Below, one piece after another: positions 1-4,705 of a stretch of 5,961 nt of DNA; within the stretch, counting starts at the first letter, position 1; each line of letters begins with the position of its first letter. The notes below the pieces were generated by a model, which saw nothing but the letters and a program-made list of their open reading frames with translations, was not told where the DNA came from and did no database searches. Origin of the DNA: Selenomonas sp. GTDB taxonomy: Bacteria > Bacillota > Negativicutes > Selenomonadales > Selenomonadaceae. The stretch covers positions 1 through 5,961 of the forward strand of contig DOYB01000239.1 in NCBI GenBank assembly GCA_003518745.1. The letters are read 5' to 3'. The translations under genes were made by a program, and so were the position numbers.

Positions 1-338
1 ATATTGAAGCAACTTCGGTTGAGTCCGTGCTTGTTGCCGCTGCGGATGCCGTGTCTGCCGCGCGTCCGGGGGCAAGGCGTGAGAGCCTGGAATCCTATCT
101 GAAGCGCTTGAAGCGTCTTGAGGAGATAGCGGAGTCCTTCGATGGTGTGGATAGCTGCTTTGCTATTCAGGCAGGCCGTGAGATTCGCGTCATGGTAAAG
201 CCTGACAAGGTGGATGATATAGAGGCGGCAGGTATCGCCCATAAAATCGTTAAGAAGATTGAGGAAGAACTGGAGTATCCCGGACAGATAAAGGCAACTA
301 TCATTCGGGAGACCCGTGTTGTGGATTACGCAAAATAG
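1..338 (+). CDS. rny: Ribonuclease Y, C-terminal part (5' end outside window)
   Basis: This is the last 111 residues of RNase Y, the membrane-anchored endoribonuclease that starts mRNA decay in many Firmicutes. The first complete codon is at position 3, and the frame runs open from the left edge to TAG at 336-338. The visible part is the stretch after the HD catalytic core: a segment reading LVAAADAVSAARPGARRE, then a charged helix (SYLKRLKRLEEIAESF), a small strand-rich module (GVDSCFAIQAGREIRVMVKP) and the conserved tail IRETRVVDYAK. Full-length family members have roughly 520 residues, so the N-terminal membrane anchor, coiled coil, KH domain and the HD metal ligands lie upstream of the window. 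A GTG at 27 could be read as a start, but the similarity continues in frame upstream of it, so it is internal. A hairpin follows the stop, and an unknown gene begins 81 bases later. The assignment is secure. Confidence 0.95.
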   Translation, partial: IEATSVESVLVAAADAVSAARPGARRESLESYLKRLKRLEEIAESFDGVDSCFAIQAGREIRVMVKPDKVDDIEAAGIAHKIVKKIEEELEYPGQIKATIIRETRVVDYAK

Positions 339-350
339 GATGCTTGAAAG

Positions 351-389
351 CGAGGGGATGTCGATGGATTTCCATGGGACCCTCGTTTT
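351..389 (+). terminator. Terminator-like hairpin after rny
   Basis: The arms CGAGG (351-355) and CCTCG (381-385) pair. Inside them GTC (360-362) pairs with GAC (378-380), and ATGG (364-367) pairs with CCAT (372-375) around a four-base loop. TTTT at 386-389 follows directly. This gives about 12 broken base pairs and a short U-run, which is the shape of a modest Rho-independent terminator. It could leak and let rny transcripts continue into the next gene, since no convincing promoter is visible between it and position 420. Confidence 0.45.
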
Positions 390-419
390 CTGCATGAAAT
401 AGTAAGGGAGGACTGTAGA

Positions 420-941
420 ATGTTGGGCTTTGGACGAAAAAAGAGACCTGATCCCGATGCGAGCCAGCTCCTGGCCACCATATTGGTCATCTATAATATG
501 ATTTCTACGGTTTCATATGATCCGGAAGACGGCATGATACGGTTATCCTTTGCGCTCAAGGGACAGCCTTCCGAGGGTGATTTCAAGGAATTTGCGGCGA
601 AGTCCGTTGACAGCATAGAGGCATATCATCACCTGGAGGGCTTTGTCAATACCCGTGTTGAGATGTATATGGAGGGTGTGGGAGAGACATATTTCCTTCA
701 TGTGAAGCGGGATATGAAGACCTTGAGCAGGGGTGAGATATCAATACTTACCACCCTTGTGGAGGAAAGCTTTTCCAATTTCCTGATAATCGACGATATC
801 GGAGGCACTGCGGATGCTGATTTTATTTTAATGCAGGAGGATCGATTGGATCAGATGCTTGGTATGGCGCGTCAGATGACCATACCGGACAGATTGGTGG
901 GAATTCGTGAACAGGAACGAGTTGTGGTATACGCAAAGTAG
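420..941 (+). CDS. Unrecognised 173-residue protein between rny and ymdB
   Basis: I do not recognise this family. The gene is credible: ATG at 420 has a strong ribosome site (AAGGGAGG, 404-411, 8 bases upstream), it is collinear with its neighbours, and its composition matches theirs. The product has a basic, soluble-looking N-terminus (GRKKR, residues 5-9) followed by a moderately hydrophobic helix (about 16-30). A probable beta-hairpin (MIRLSFALKG, 39-48), a helix (53-68), another strand pair (78-96) and a helical region (104-120) come next. After FLIIDDIGG (121-129) there is a helical C-terminal third. There is no signal peptide, no clear transmembrane segment and no obvious catalytic motif. 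Its last residues, IREQERVVVYAK (162-173), closely resemble the RNase Y tail IRETRVVDYAK encoded just upstream. A role linked to RNase Y is possible but is inference from position and this tail only. Confidence 0.85.
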   Translation: MLGFGRKKRPDPDASQLLATILVIYNMISTVSYDPEDGMIRLSFALKGQPSEGDFKEFAAKSVDSIEAYHHLEGFVNTRVEMYMEGVGETYFLHVKRDMKTLSRGEISILTTLVEESFSNFLIIDDIGGTADADFILMQEDRLDQMLGMARQMTIPDRLVGIREQERVVVYAK

Positions 942-981
942 AGCCGTATGTATTTTTGACGACTTTCATGTATTATAAAAC

Positions 982-998
982 GAGGCGATGCTGAGTTG
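982..998 (+). promoter_or_regulatory. Ribosome binding site and TTG start of ymdB
   Basis: GAGG at 982-985 lies 10 bases before TTG at 996-998. This weak, slightly distant site, together with the fit to the family N-terminus, is what decides for the TTG start. A TTG start with a modest site predicts lower translation than that of its neighbours. Confidence 0.6.
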
Positions 999-1784
999 AA
1001 AATCATGTTGGTGGGAGATGTCATAGGTAATCCGGGAAGGCGGGCTTTTAGGGAACATACGCCAAGACTCAGAAAGGAATATGGCATTGATATCGTAATA
1101 GTAAACGGTGAAAATTCCGCCGGTGGCAAGGGGATAACAAGAAAATCCCTGGATGAGCTTTATCAGGGCGGCGCGGACGTGATAACCTCAGGGAATCACG
1201 TTTGGGATAAGAAAGACGTGCTGGAATTCATCGATATGGAGCCATTTTTGCTTCGCCCGGCCAATTACCCCTGCGGTGTGCCCGGAAAGGGGTGCTGTAT
1301 ATATCCCTTCAGGGCCAAGAATATAGGGATAATGAACCTTTCGGGAAGGGTGTTCATGCCGGCCTTGGACTGTCCGTTTCAGAAGGTTGAGGAGCTTCTT
1401 CGCGAGTTGGAGTCCCAGTGTGATGTGCTTTTGCTGGATTTTCACGCGGAGGCTACATCGGAGAAAGCCGCTATGGCGTGGTATCTGGACGGACGCGTTA
1501 ATGGAGTGGTGGGGACACACACACATATCCAAACCGCGGATGAAAGAATCCTGCCCGGCGGAACGGCTTTCATTACTGATCTTGGGATGGTTGGCCCCAT
1601 GGATTCCATCCTTGGTGTACGGACTGATATTATCATACGGAAATTTACTGACGGCATGCCGGTGCGTTTTGAACTGGCATCGGGACCCAATGTGTACTCG
1701 GCTCTTGTGATAGAGGTCGATGATTGTACGAACCGAACTGTAGGACTGGAGAGAATTTTATTTTACGAAAAATCCATCACATGA
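996..1784 (+). CDS. ymdB: YmdB-family metallophosphoesterase (cyclic-nucleotide phosphodiesterase)
   Basis: This is a 262-residue member of the YmdB family (TIGR00282), close to the family's usual length. B. subtilis YmdB is a di-metal phosphodiesterase acting on 2',3'- and 3',5'-cyclic nucleotides and is needed for the biofilm/motility decision. The expected metal and active-site residues are all present: D8 (VGDVIG), E39-N40 (NGENSAGG), N67-H68 (SGNHVWD), H150 (DFHAEATSEK) and H175/H177 (GTHTHIQTADE). The chosen start is TTG at 996, which gives MKIMLVGDVIG, the family's usual first strand. The next in-frame ATG at 1005 would trim that strand. The gene lies 54 bases after the unknown gene, with no convincing promoter in the gap, so it is probably read from upstream. 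It precedes spoVS, as in Bacillus. No key residue is missing. Confidence 0.95.
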   Translation: MKIMLVGDVIGNPGRRAFREHTPRLRKEYGIDIVIVNGENSAGGKGITRKSLDELYQGGADVITSGNHVWDKKDVLEFIDMEPFLLRPANYPCGVPGKGCCIYPFRAKNIGIMNLSGRVFMPALDCPFQKVEELLRELESQCDVLLLDFHAEATSEKAAMAWYLDGRVNGVVGTHTHIQTADERILPGGTAFITDLGMVGPMDSILGVRTDIIIRKFTDGMPVRFELASGPNVYSALVIEVDDCTNRTVGLERILFYEKSIT

Positions 1785-1792
1785 AGGATTTT
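1769..1792 (+). repeat. Inverted repeat spanning the ymdB stop codon and the spoVS promoter -35
   Basis: AAAATCC (1769-1775) and GGATTTT (1786-1792) form a perfect 7-bp inverted repeat with a 10-base loop that contains the ymdB stop codon. It is GC-poor and no T-run follows, so it is a weak terminator candidate. The right arm coincides with the -35 region of the predicted sigma-H promoter, so the repeat may simply reflect that element, or it may be an operator. The function is unresolved. Confidence 0.3.
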
Positions 1793-1809
1793 CACAAAAT
1801 TTGAAGAAT
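1783..1809 (+). promoter_or_regulatory. Sigma-H-type promoter of spoVS
   Basis: The -35 element GAAGGATTT (1783-1791) and the -10 element GAAGAAT (1803-1809), separated by 11 bases, match every specified position of the B. subtilis sigma-H consensus RnAGGAwWW-N11-12-RnnGAAT. The predicted transcript start is near 1816, leaving a leader of about 45 bases before the spoVS ATG. The region just upstream (about 1755-1773) is A/T-rich, as in an UP element. spoVS is a known sigma-H gene in B. subtilis, which agrees. This is a sequence match only; no transcription data are available. Confidence 0.8.
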
Positions 1810-1844
1810 ATATCAGTCATCTGGGAGTGTTTTCGGTGTATAAA

Positions 1845-1850
1845 AAGGGG
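1845..1850 (+). promoter_or_regulatory. Ribosome binding site of spoVS
   Basis: AAGGGG lies 10 bases before ATG 1861. It sits downstream of the predicted transcript start near 1816, and it supports 1861 rather than the upstream TTG at 1801, which would overlap the promoter -10. Confidence 0.7.
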
Positions 1851-1860
1851 CGTGTGCAAG

Positions 1861-2130
1861 ATGGAAGTCTTGAAGGTGTCTGCAAAATCCAACCCAAATT
1901 CAGTTGCCGGGGCGTTGGCCGGTGTTATTCGAGAGAATGGCAGCGCTGAAATGCAGGCCATTGGTGCCGGTGCGCTGAATCAGGCAGTAAAGGCAATTGC
2001 CATCGCACGCGGCTTCGTGGCGCCACACGGTGTGGATTTGATTTGTGTTCCGGCCTTTACGGATATCAAGATTGAAGGCGAGGAACGCACGGCTATAAAG
2101 CTGATTGTTGAACCGAGAGACAATAGATGA
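1861..2130 (+). CDS. spoVS: Stage V sporulation protein S (SpoVS)
   Basis: This 89-residue protein is unmistakably SpoVS (86 residues in B. subtilis). It is a small Alba-like, probably nucleic-acid-binding protein whose loss in B. subtilis blocks sporulation at the coat/stage V step and affects septation. The highly conserved core is complete: LKVSAKSNPNSVAGALAG (4-21), QAIGAGALNQAVKAIAIARG (32-51), VDLICVPAFTDIKI (58-71) and ERTAIKLIVEPR (75-86). The start at ATG 1861 gives the family N-terminus MEVLKVSAKS; a longer reading from 1801 adds 20 unrelated residues and is rejected. The gene follows ymdB as in Bacillus, and a consensus sigma-H promoter lies between them. SpoVS homologues also occur in bacteria that do not form spores, so its presence alone does not prove sporulation. 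Confidence 0.97.
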   Translation: MEVLKVSAKSNPNSVAGALAGVIRENGSAEMQAIGAGALNQAVKAIAIARGFVAPHGVDLICVPAFTDIKIEGEERTAIKLIVEPRDNR

Positions 2131-2249
2131 AGTGTTGGGACTCGTATAAGAAGTACCGATGCTGTAGACTATTTCATGGTGATTCAAAGGGAATCCAAGG
2201 CAGCCTTAGTGGGTGTTTTCCTGCGGATTTCTGATGGGAGTGTTTTGGG

Positions 2250-3077
2250 ATGCCAAGCGATTTGCATATGCATACGTTTTTTTCCGATGGCAGGCTGTCA
2301 CCGGAGGAACTCGTTGCAGCCGCAAAAGCAGCCGGATTGAAATATATTTCGATTTCTGATCACGATACGGTGGATGGGGTTGTTCACCTCTATGAAGAGG
2401 GCCTATATCCTAATCGTGGGATTCGCATAATACCGGGAGTAGAGTTCAGTGCCCATCATCCTGAGCGGGAGATACATATACTGGGCTACAATGTGGACAT
2501 TTTTCATCAGGGGCTTCTGGAAAAGCTGAATGATGTGATGGAGGCTCGGTGGAGCCGGTTTTCGGAGATAGTGGACAAGCTCAGGGCACAGGGGTATTCC
2601 ATCAGTGAGGCTGAGGTGCTGAAAATAGCCGGTTCCAGTAAATCCATAAGCCGTTCGCATATTGCCCGTGTGCTGGTGAAGAATAAGTGTTTTTCAACAG
2701 TTCGCGAGGCATTTGAAAAGATGCTGGAAAAGGGGCAGCCTGCCTATGTTCCCCATTATCGCCTTGAGGTGGAGGAAATAATAGAGTTGATTCATGAGGC
2801 GGGAGGCATAGCGGTACTGGCACATCCAAAGCTCGTTAAGGACGACGAGCTGGTGGAGGATGTGTTGTCCAGAGGCATTCAGGGTATTGAAGTCTTTTAT
2901 CCGCGTCATGATGAAGAAGATGTGAAGCGCTATATGGCCATGGCGGAGAAATACAACCTGTTGGTCACGGGAGGATCTGATTTTCATGGCTTCCCCACAC
3001 GCTGGCCTGATGAATTGGGAGTATTTACAATAGATGATTGCTGGGCGGAGAAGATTTACCGCCCGGAGCAGAAGTGA
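2250..3077 (+). CDS. PHP-domain phosphoesterase (nucleoside 3',5'-bisphosphatase / RNase AM type)
   Basis: This 275-residue PHP-family hydrolase resembles the C. violaceum 3',5'-nucleoside bisphosphatase and E. coli YciV/RNase AM (often labelled TrpH), which dephosphorylate pAp or trim RNA 5' ends. A full set of likely metal ligands is visible: H6 and H8 (DLHMHT), D13 (SDG), H38 (SDHDT), E65 (GVEFSA), H76 (REIHILGY), H192 (VLAHP), D244 and H246 (GGSDFHG). A helical insert at about residues 88-170 carries the family's SRSHIARVLV-type segment. The start at ATG 2250 is supported by GGGAG at 2236-2240, and the metal motif begins at residue 4, typical for the family. It lies 119 bases after spoVS. 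I saw no strong promoter or terminator in that gap, so read-through from the spoVS promoter is plausible. The exact substrate cannot be fixed from sequence. Confidence 0.9.
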   Translation: MPSDLHMHTFFSDGRLSPEELVAAAKAAGLKYISISDHDTVDGVVHLYEEGLYPNRGIRIIPGVEFSAHHPEREIHILGYNVDIFHQGLLEKLNDVMEARWSRFSEIVDKLRAQGYSISEAEVLKIAGSSKSISRSHIARVLVKNKCFSTVREAFEKMLEKGQPAYVPHYRLEVEEIIELIHEAGGIAVLAHPKLVKDDELVEDVLSRGIQGIEVFYPRHDEEDVKRYMAMAEKYNLLVTGGSDFHGFPTRWPDELGVFTIDDCWAEKIYRPEQK

Positions 3078-3092
3078 GGGGCTGCGCGGAAA

Positions 3093-3122
3093 TATATTTT
3101 ATACAAGTATATGTAAAATTTA
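3093..3122. promoter_or_regulatory. AT-rich imperfect dyad upstream of the NTPase-Asp23 gene
   Basis: The 93-base gap between the PHP gene and the next gene contains the dyad TATAC-AA-GTATA (3100-3111), flanked by ATTTT on the left and, offset by three bases, AAAAT on the right. TAAAAT at 3114-3119 resembles a -10 box, but no -35 sits at a proper distance. It could be an operator or promoter region. The support is weak. Confidence 0.25.
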
Positions 3123-3170
3123 TTTCGTAACGGTTCCGAGTAATTCAAGAATCTATCGGAGTGTGCTGAT

Positions 3171-4004
3171 ATGGACGTTATCGCTTTAGTTGGTCCCAGC
3201 GGGACGGGAAAGAGCCATCGTGCGTTGATGGTGGCTCAACGCCATAATGCGGATGCGATTATTGATGATGGCATCCTGATAAAAGATGGGAAGATTATAG
3301 CCGGTAATTCGGCAAAGAAGGAAAAAAGCAAGATTATGGCTGTGCGGAGGGCTATTTTTGTGCTTCCGGGTCACGCGGAGTCCGTGCGTGAGGCAATAAG
3401 CCAGGTTGAACCGCATAGGATATTGATTTTAGCAACCTCGGAAAATATGGCGCAGAAGATAGCCAAGAGGCTCCAGCTTCCGCCGATAGCAAAGATTGTG
3501 CGTATCGAGGACATTGCCACAATGGATGAGATGGCGGAGGCCAGGTTCCATAGGCTCAAGGAAGGCAAGCATATCATACCGGTGCCGACTATTGAGCTGA
3601 AGCCGCATTTTTCGGGATACCTCATCGATCCCTTGCAGTCCTTCTTCAAGCGTTCCCGTACCAAACGCCGGCGTCTGGGAGAAAAGTCCATAGTTAGGCC
3701 CGTGTTCAGCTATTATGGAAAGCTTGTTATCGATGATTCCGCCATACAGGCTATCGTCAGCAGTGTTGTGAAGGCCAAGTCCTTCGTAAGCAAGGTGGGT
3801 TCTATCCGGGTCAAGCACCTCTTCAAGGGTGATGAGGATTGCGGGCTGGATATTTCCTGTGAAATCGTGTTGACATACGGTAATCATATTCCGACTTTAA
3901 TTTCCCAGACCCAGCAGAGGGTAAGGGAGGCGGTTGAGTTTATGACAGGAATGATAGTCCATGAAATAAACATAAACGTGCGTACGCTATATGTTAAGGC
4001 ATGA
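3171..4004 (+). CDS. P-loop NTPase domain fused to an Asp23/Gls24 domain
   Basis: This 277-residue protein has two parts. Residues 1 to about 135 form a P-loop NTPase-like domain with a clear Walker A motif, GPSGTGKS (8-15). A strand ending in two acids follows (AIIDDG, 29-34), then a hydrophobic strand, RILILATS (83-90). A standard Walker B is not obvious; D32/D33 are candidates. A very basic linker (KRSRTKRRRLGEK, 160-172) leads into residues 175-277. These resemble the Asp23/Gls24 envelope-stress family, with the typical YYGKLVIDDSAIQAIVSSVV, SIRVKHLF, DISCEIVLTYG and VREAVEFMTGMIVHEININV segments. There is no signal peptide or membrane segment, so it is cytoplasmic unless recruited. ATG 3171 follows GGAG (3158-3161). 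A strong hairpin follows the gene. I know of no defined role for this fusion; envelope stress or homeostasis is inference from the Asp23 domain. Confidence 0.88.
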   Translation: MDVIALVGPSGTGKSHRALMVAQRHNADAIIDDGILIKDGKIIAGNSAKKEKSKIMAVRRAIFVLPGHAESVREAISQVEPHRILILATSENMAQKIAKRLQLPPIAKIVRIEDIATMDEMAEARFHRLKEGKHIIPVPTIELKPHFSGYLIDPLQSFFKRSRTKRRRLGEKSIVRPVFSYYGKLVIDDSAIQAIVSSVVKAKSFVSKVGSIRVKHLFKGDEDCGLDISCEIVLTYGNHIPTLISQTQQRVREAVEFMTGMIVHEININVRTLYVKA

Positions 4005-4010
4005 TGATGT

Positions 4011-4053
4011 AACGTCCCTGCCGGGGTAATTGATATCCGGCAGGGACGTTTGC
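4011..4053 (+). terminator. Strong 14-bp hairpin between the NTPase-Asp23 gene and cobO
   Basis: The arms 4011-4024 (AACGTCCCTGCCGG) and 4037-4050 (CCGGCAGGGACGTT) are perfectly complementary over 14 bp around a 12-base loop. The 5' arm begins 6 bases after the upstream stop codon. The U-run is short and broken (TTTGCTATCT), so it may terminate only partly, protect the 3' end of the upstream mRNA, or shape the cobO leader. The hairpin itself is certain at sequence level; the terminator role is likely but not sure. Confidence 0.65.
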
Positions 4054-4072
4054 TATCTGCCAAACTATTTGC

Positions 4073-4084
4073 AGGGGGGAAGGG
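4073..4084 (+). promoter_or_regulatory. Ribosome binding site of cobO
   Basis: A purine run (AGGGGGGAAGGG) ends two bases before ATG 4087 and gives a strong site at about 7-8 bases' spacing. It fixes the start at 4087. The in-frame TTG at 4030 lies in the loop of the upstream hairpin, has no such site, and would add 19 residues unlike the family. Confidence 0.75.
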
Positions 4085-4086
4085 AA

Positions 4087-4659
4087 ATGCTGCAGGTATA
4101 TACGGGAAATGGAAAGGGAAAAACAACAGCGGCCGTAGGTCTTGCTATAAGGGCATTGGGGGCAGGGATGAGGGTCTATATGATGCAGTTCATGAAGAGC
4201 CTGGCTTATAGTGAACAAAAGATACTTCAGGACTTTTATCCCCGTCTGGTGCTTGAGACAAGCGGAAAACCATTCTTTATTGCCAAAGAAGGAATGCTTA
4301 CCGAAGAGGAACGCGAAGCATGGGGGGATGACGTGGTAATCTTTCCGAAGGGGAATCCTCCAAGGGAATATGTGGATTGCTTGACAGCCGGCTTTTCGGC
4401 AGCCAGGCAGAAGATATTGTCGGGGCAGTTTTCCCTGGCTGTTCTGGATGAGCTGAATGTGGCGCTGTTTTTTGGCCTTATTGAGAGAGAAAAGGTGGAA
4501 AGGCTTTTGTCAGATATCCCTGACAGTGTGGAATTGGTAATAACGGGCAGGGGGGCACCTGACTGGCTGCTGAAGAGGGCTGATCTGGTTACGGATATGC
4601 GGGAGATAAAACACTATTACTCGAAAGGTATAGAAGCACGCGCAGGCATAGAGAACTGA
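4087..4659 (+). CDS. cobO: Cob(I)yrinic acid a,c-diamide adenosyltransferase (CobO/BtuR/CobA family)
   Basis: This 190-residue ATP:corrinoid adenosyltransferase transfers the 5'-deoxyadenosyl group of ATP to reduced corrinoid in coenzyme B12 synthesis or salvage. The family P-loop GNGKGKTT (7-14) sits at the N-terminus, followed by RALGAG (22-27) and VYMMQFMKS (30-38). LAVLDELNVAL (118-128) supplies the acidic D121/E122, VELVITGRGAP (148-158) follows, and the C-terminus is the typical KHYYSKGIEARAGIE (175-189). The E. coli enzyme's N-terminal extension of about 28 residues is absent, as in many Firmicutes. The segment between the corrinoid-contact region and the acidic motif (about 60-100) is some two dozen residues longer than in E. 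coli, and the FTW motif there is replaced by PFF. No other cobalamin gene is present in the window. The gene ends 20 bases before the promoter proposed for dcuB. Confidence 0.93.
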   Translation: MLQVYTGNGKGKTTAAVGLAIRALGAGMRVYMMQFMKSLAYSEQKILQDFYPRLVLETSGKPFFIAKEGMLTEEEREAWGDDVVIFPKGNPPREYVDCLTAGFSAARQKILSGQFSLAVLDELNVALFFGLIEREKVERLLSDIPDSVELVITGRGAPDWLLKRADLVTDMREIKHYYSKGIEARAGIEN

Positions 4660-4661
4660 AT

Positions 4662-4675
4662 AAAAAATTTTTTTT
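4662..4675 (+). promoter_or_regulatory. A6T8 tract upstream of the dcuB promoter (UP-element-like)
   Basis: Six A's followed by eight T's begin three bases after the cobO stop. With a transcript start predicted near 4712, the tract covers about -50 to -37, where the alpha subunit of RNA polymerase binds UP elements. No GC-rich stem precedes the T-run, so it is a poor Rho-independent terminator for cobO. The role is inferred from position and composition. Confidence 0.5.
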
Positions 4676-4678
4676 AAT

Positions 4679-4705
4679 GCAGGATTTTTTGCTGCTTTGG
4701 AGAAT
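4679..4705 (+). promoter_or_regulatory. Sigma-H-type promoter of dcuB
   Basis: The -35 element GCAGGATTT (4679-4687) and the -10 element GGAGAAT (4699-4705), with an 11-base spacer, match every specified position of RnAGGAwWW-N11-12-RnnGAAT. Aligned with the spoVS promoter (1783-1811), 19 of 29 bases are identical, including GnAGGATTTT and TTTGnAGAATA; seven of the ten differences lie together in mid-spacer. The predicted transcript start is near 4712, about 49 bases before ATG 4761. No sigma-A-type alternative is visible in the gap. Confidence 0.75.

Noticed and set aside
956..979. TTGACG and TATAAA as a sigma-A promoter for ymdB
   Set aside because: The spacing is only 12 bases, far from the usual 16-18; no better pairing was found.
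1387..1710. 107-codon + strand reading frame
   Set aside because: Out-of-frame shadow of ymdB; the ymdB frame carries all the catalytic residues here.
1839..1844. TATAAA as a -10 box for spoVS
   Set aside because: A start there would fall on or beside the ribosome site, and no -35 lies at the right distance; the sigma-H elements upstream fit far better.
1801..1860. Upstream TTG start that would lengthen SpoVS by 20 residues
   Set aside because: The added residues do not resemble SpoVS, the reading overlaps the predicted promoter -10, and ATG 1861 has its own ribosome site and gives the family N-terminus.
1822..2246. 12-base direct repeat TGGGAGTGTTTT at 1822-1833 and 2235-2246, before spoVS and the PHP gene
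   Set aside because: A 12-mer repeat is expected about once by chance in a window this size; the second copy simply includes the PHP ribosome site.
3429..3887. 152-codon minus-strand reading frame
   Set aside because: It lies wholly within the NTPase-Asp23 gene, its product resembles nothing, and the + strand gene is clearly real.
4030..4086. Upstream TTG start for CobO
   Set aside because: It lies in the loop of the 4011-4050 hairpin, lacks a ribosome site, and adds residues absent from the family; ATG 4087 follows a strong purine run.
4005..4086. Cobalamin riboswitch ahead of cobO
   Set aside because: The gap is too short (82 bases) and no B12-box sequence is visible; only the simple hairpin is present.
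4679..4695. GCAG...CTGC hairpin around a T-run as a cobO terminator
   Set aside because: Only four base pairs, with the T-run inside the loop rather than after the stem; the segment is better explained as the promoter -35.
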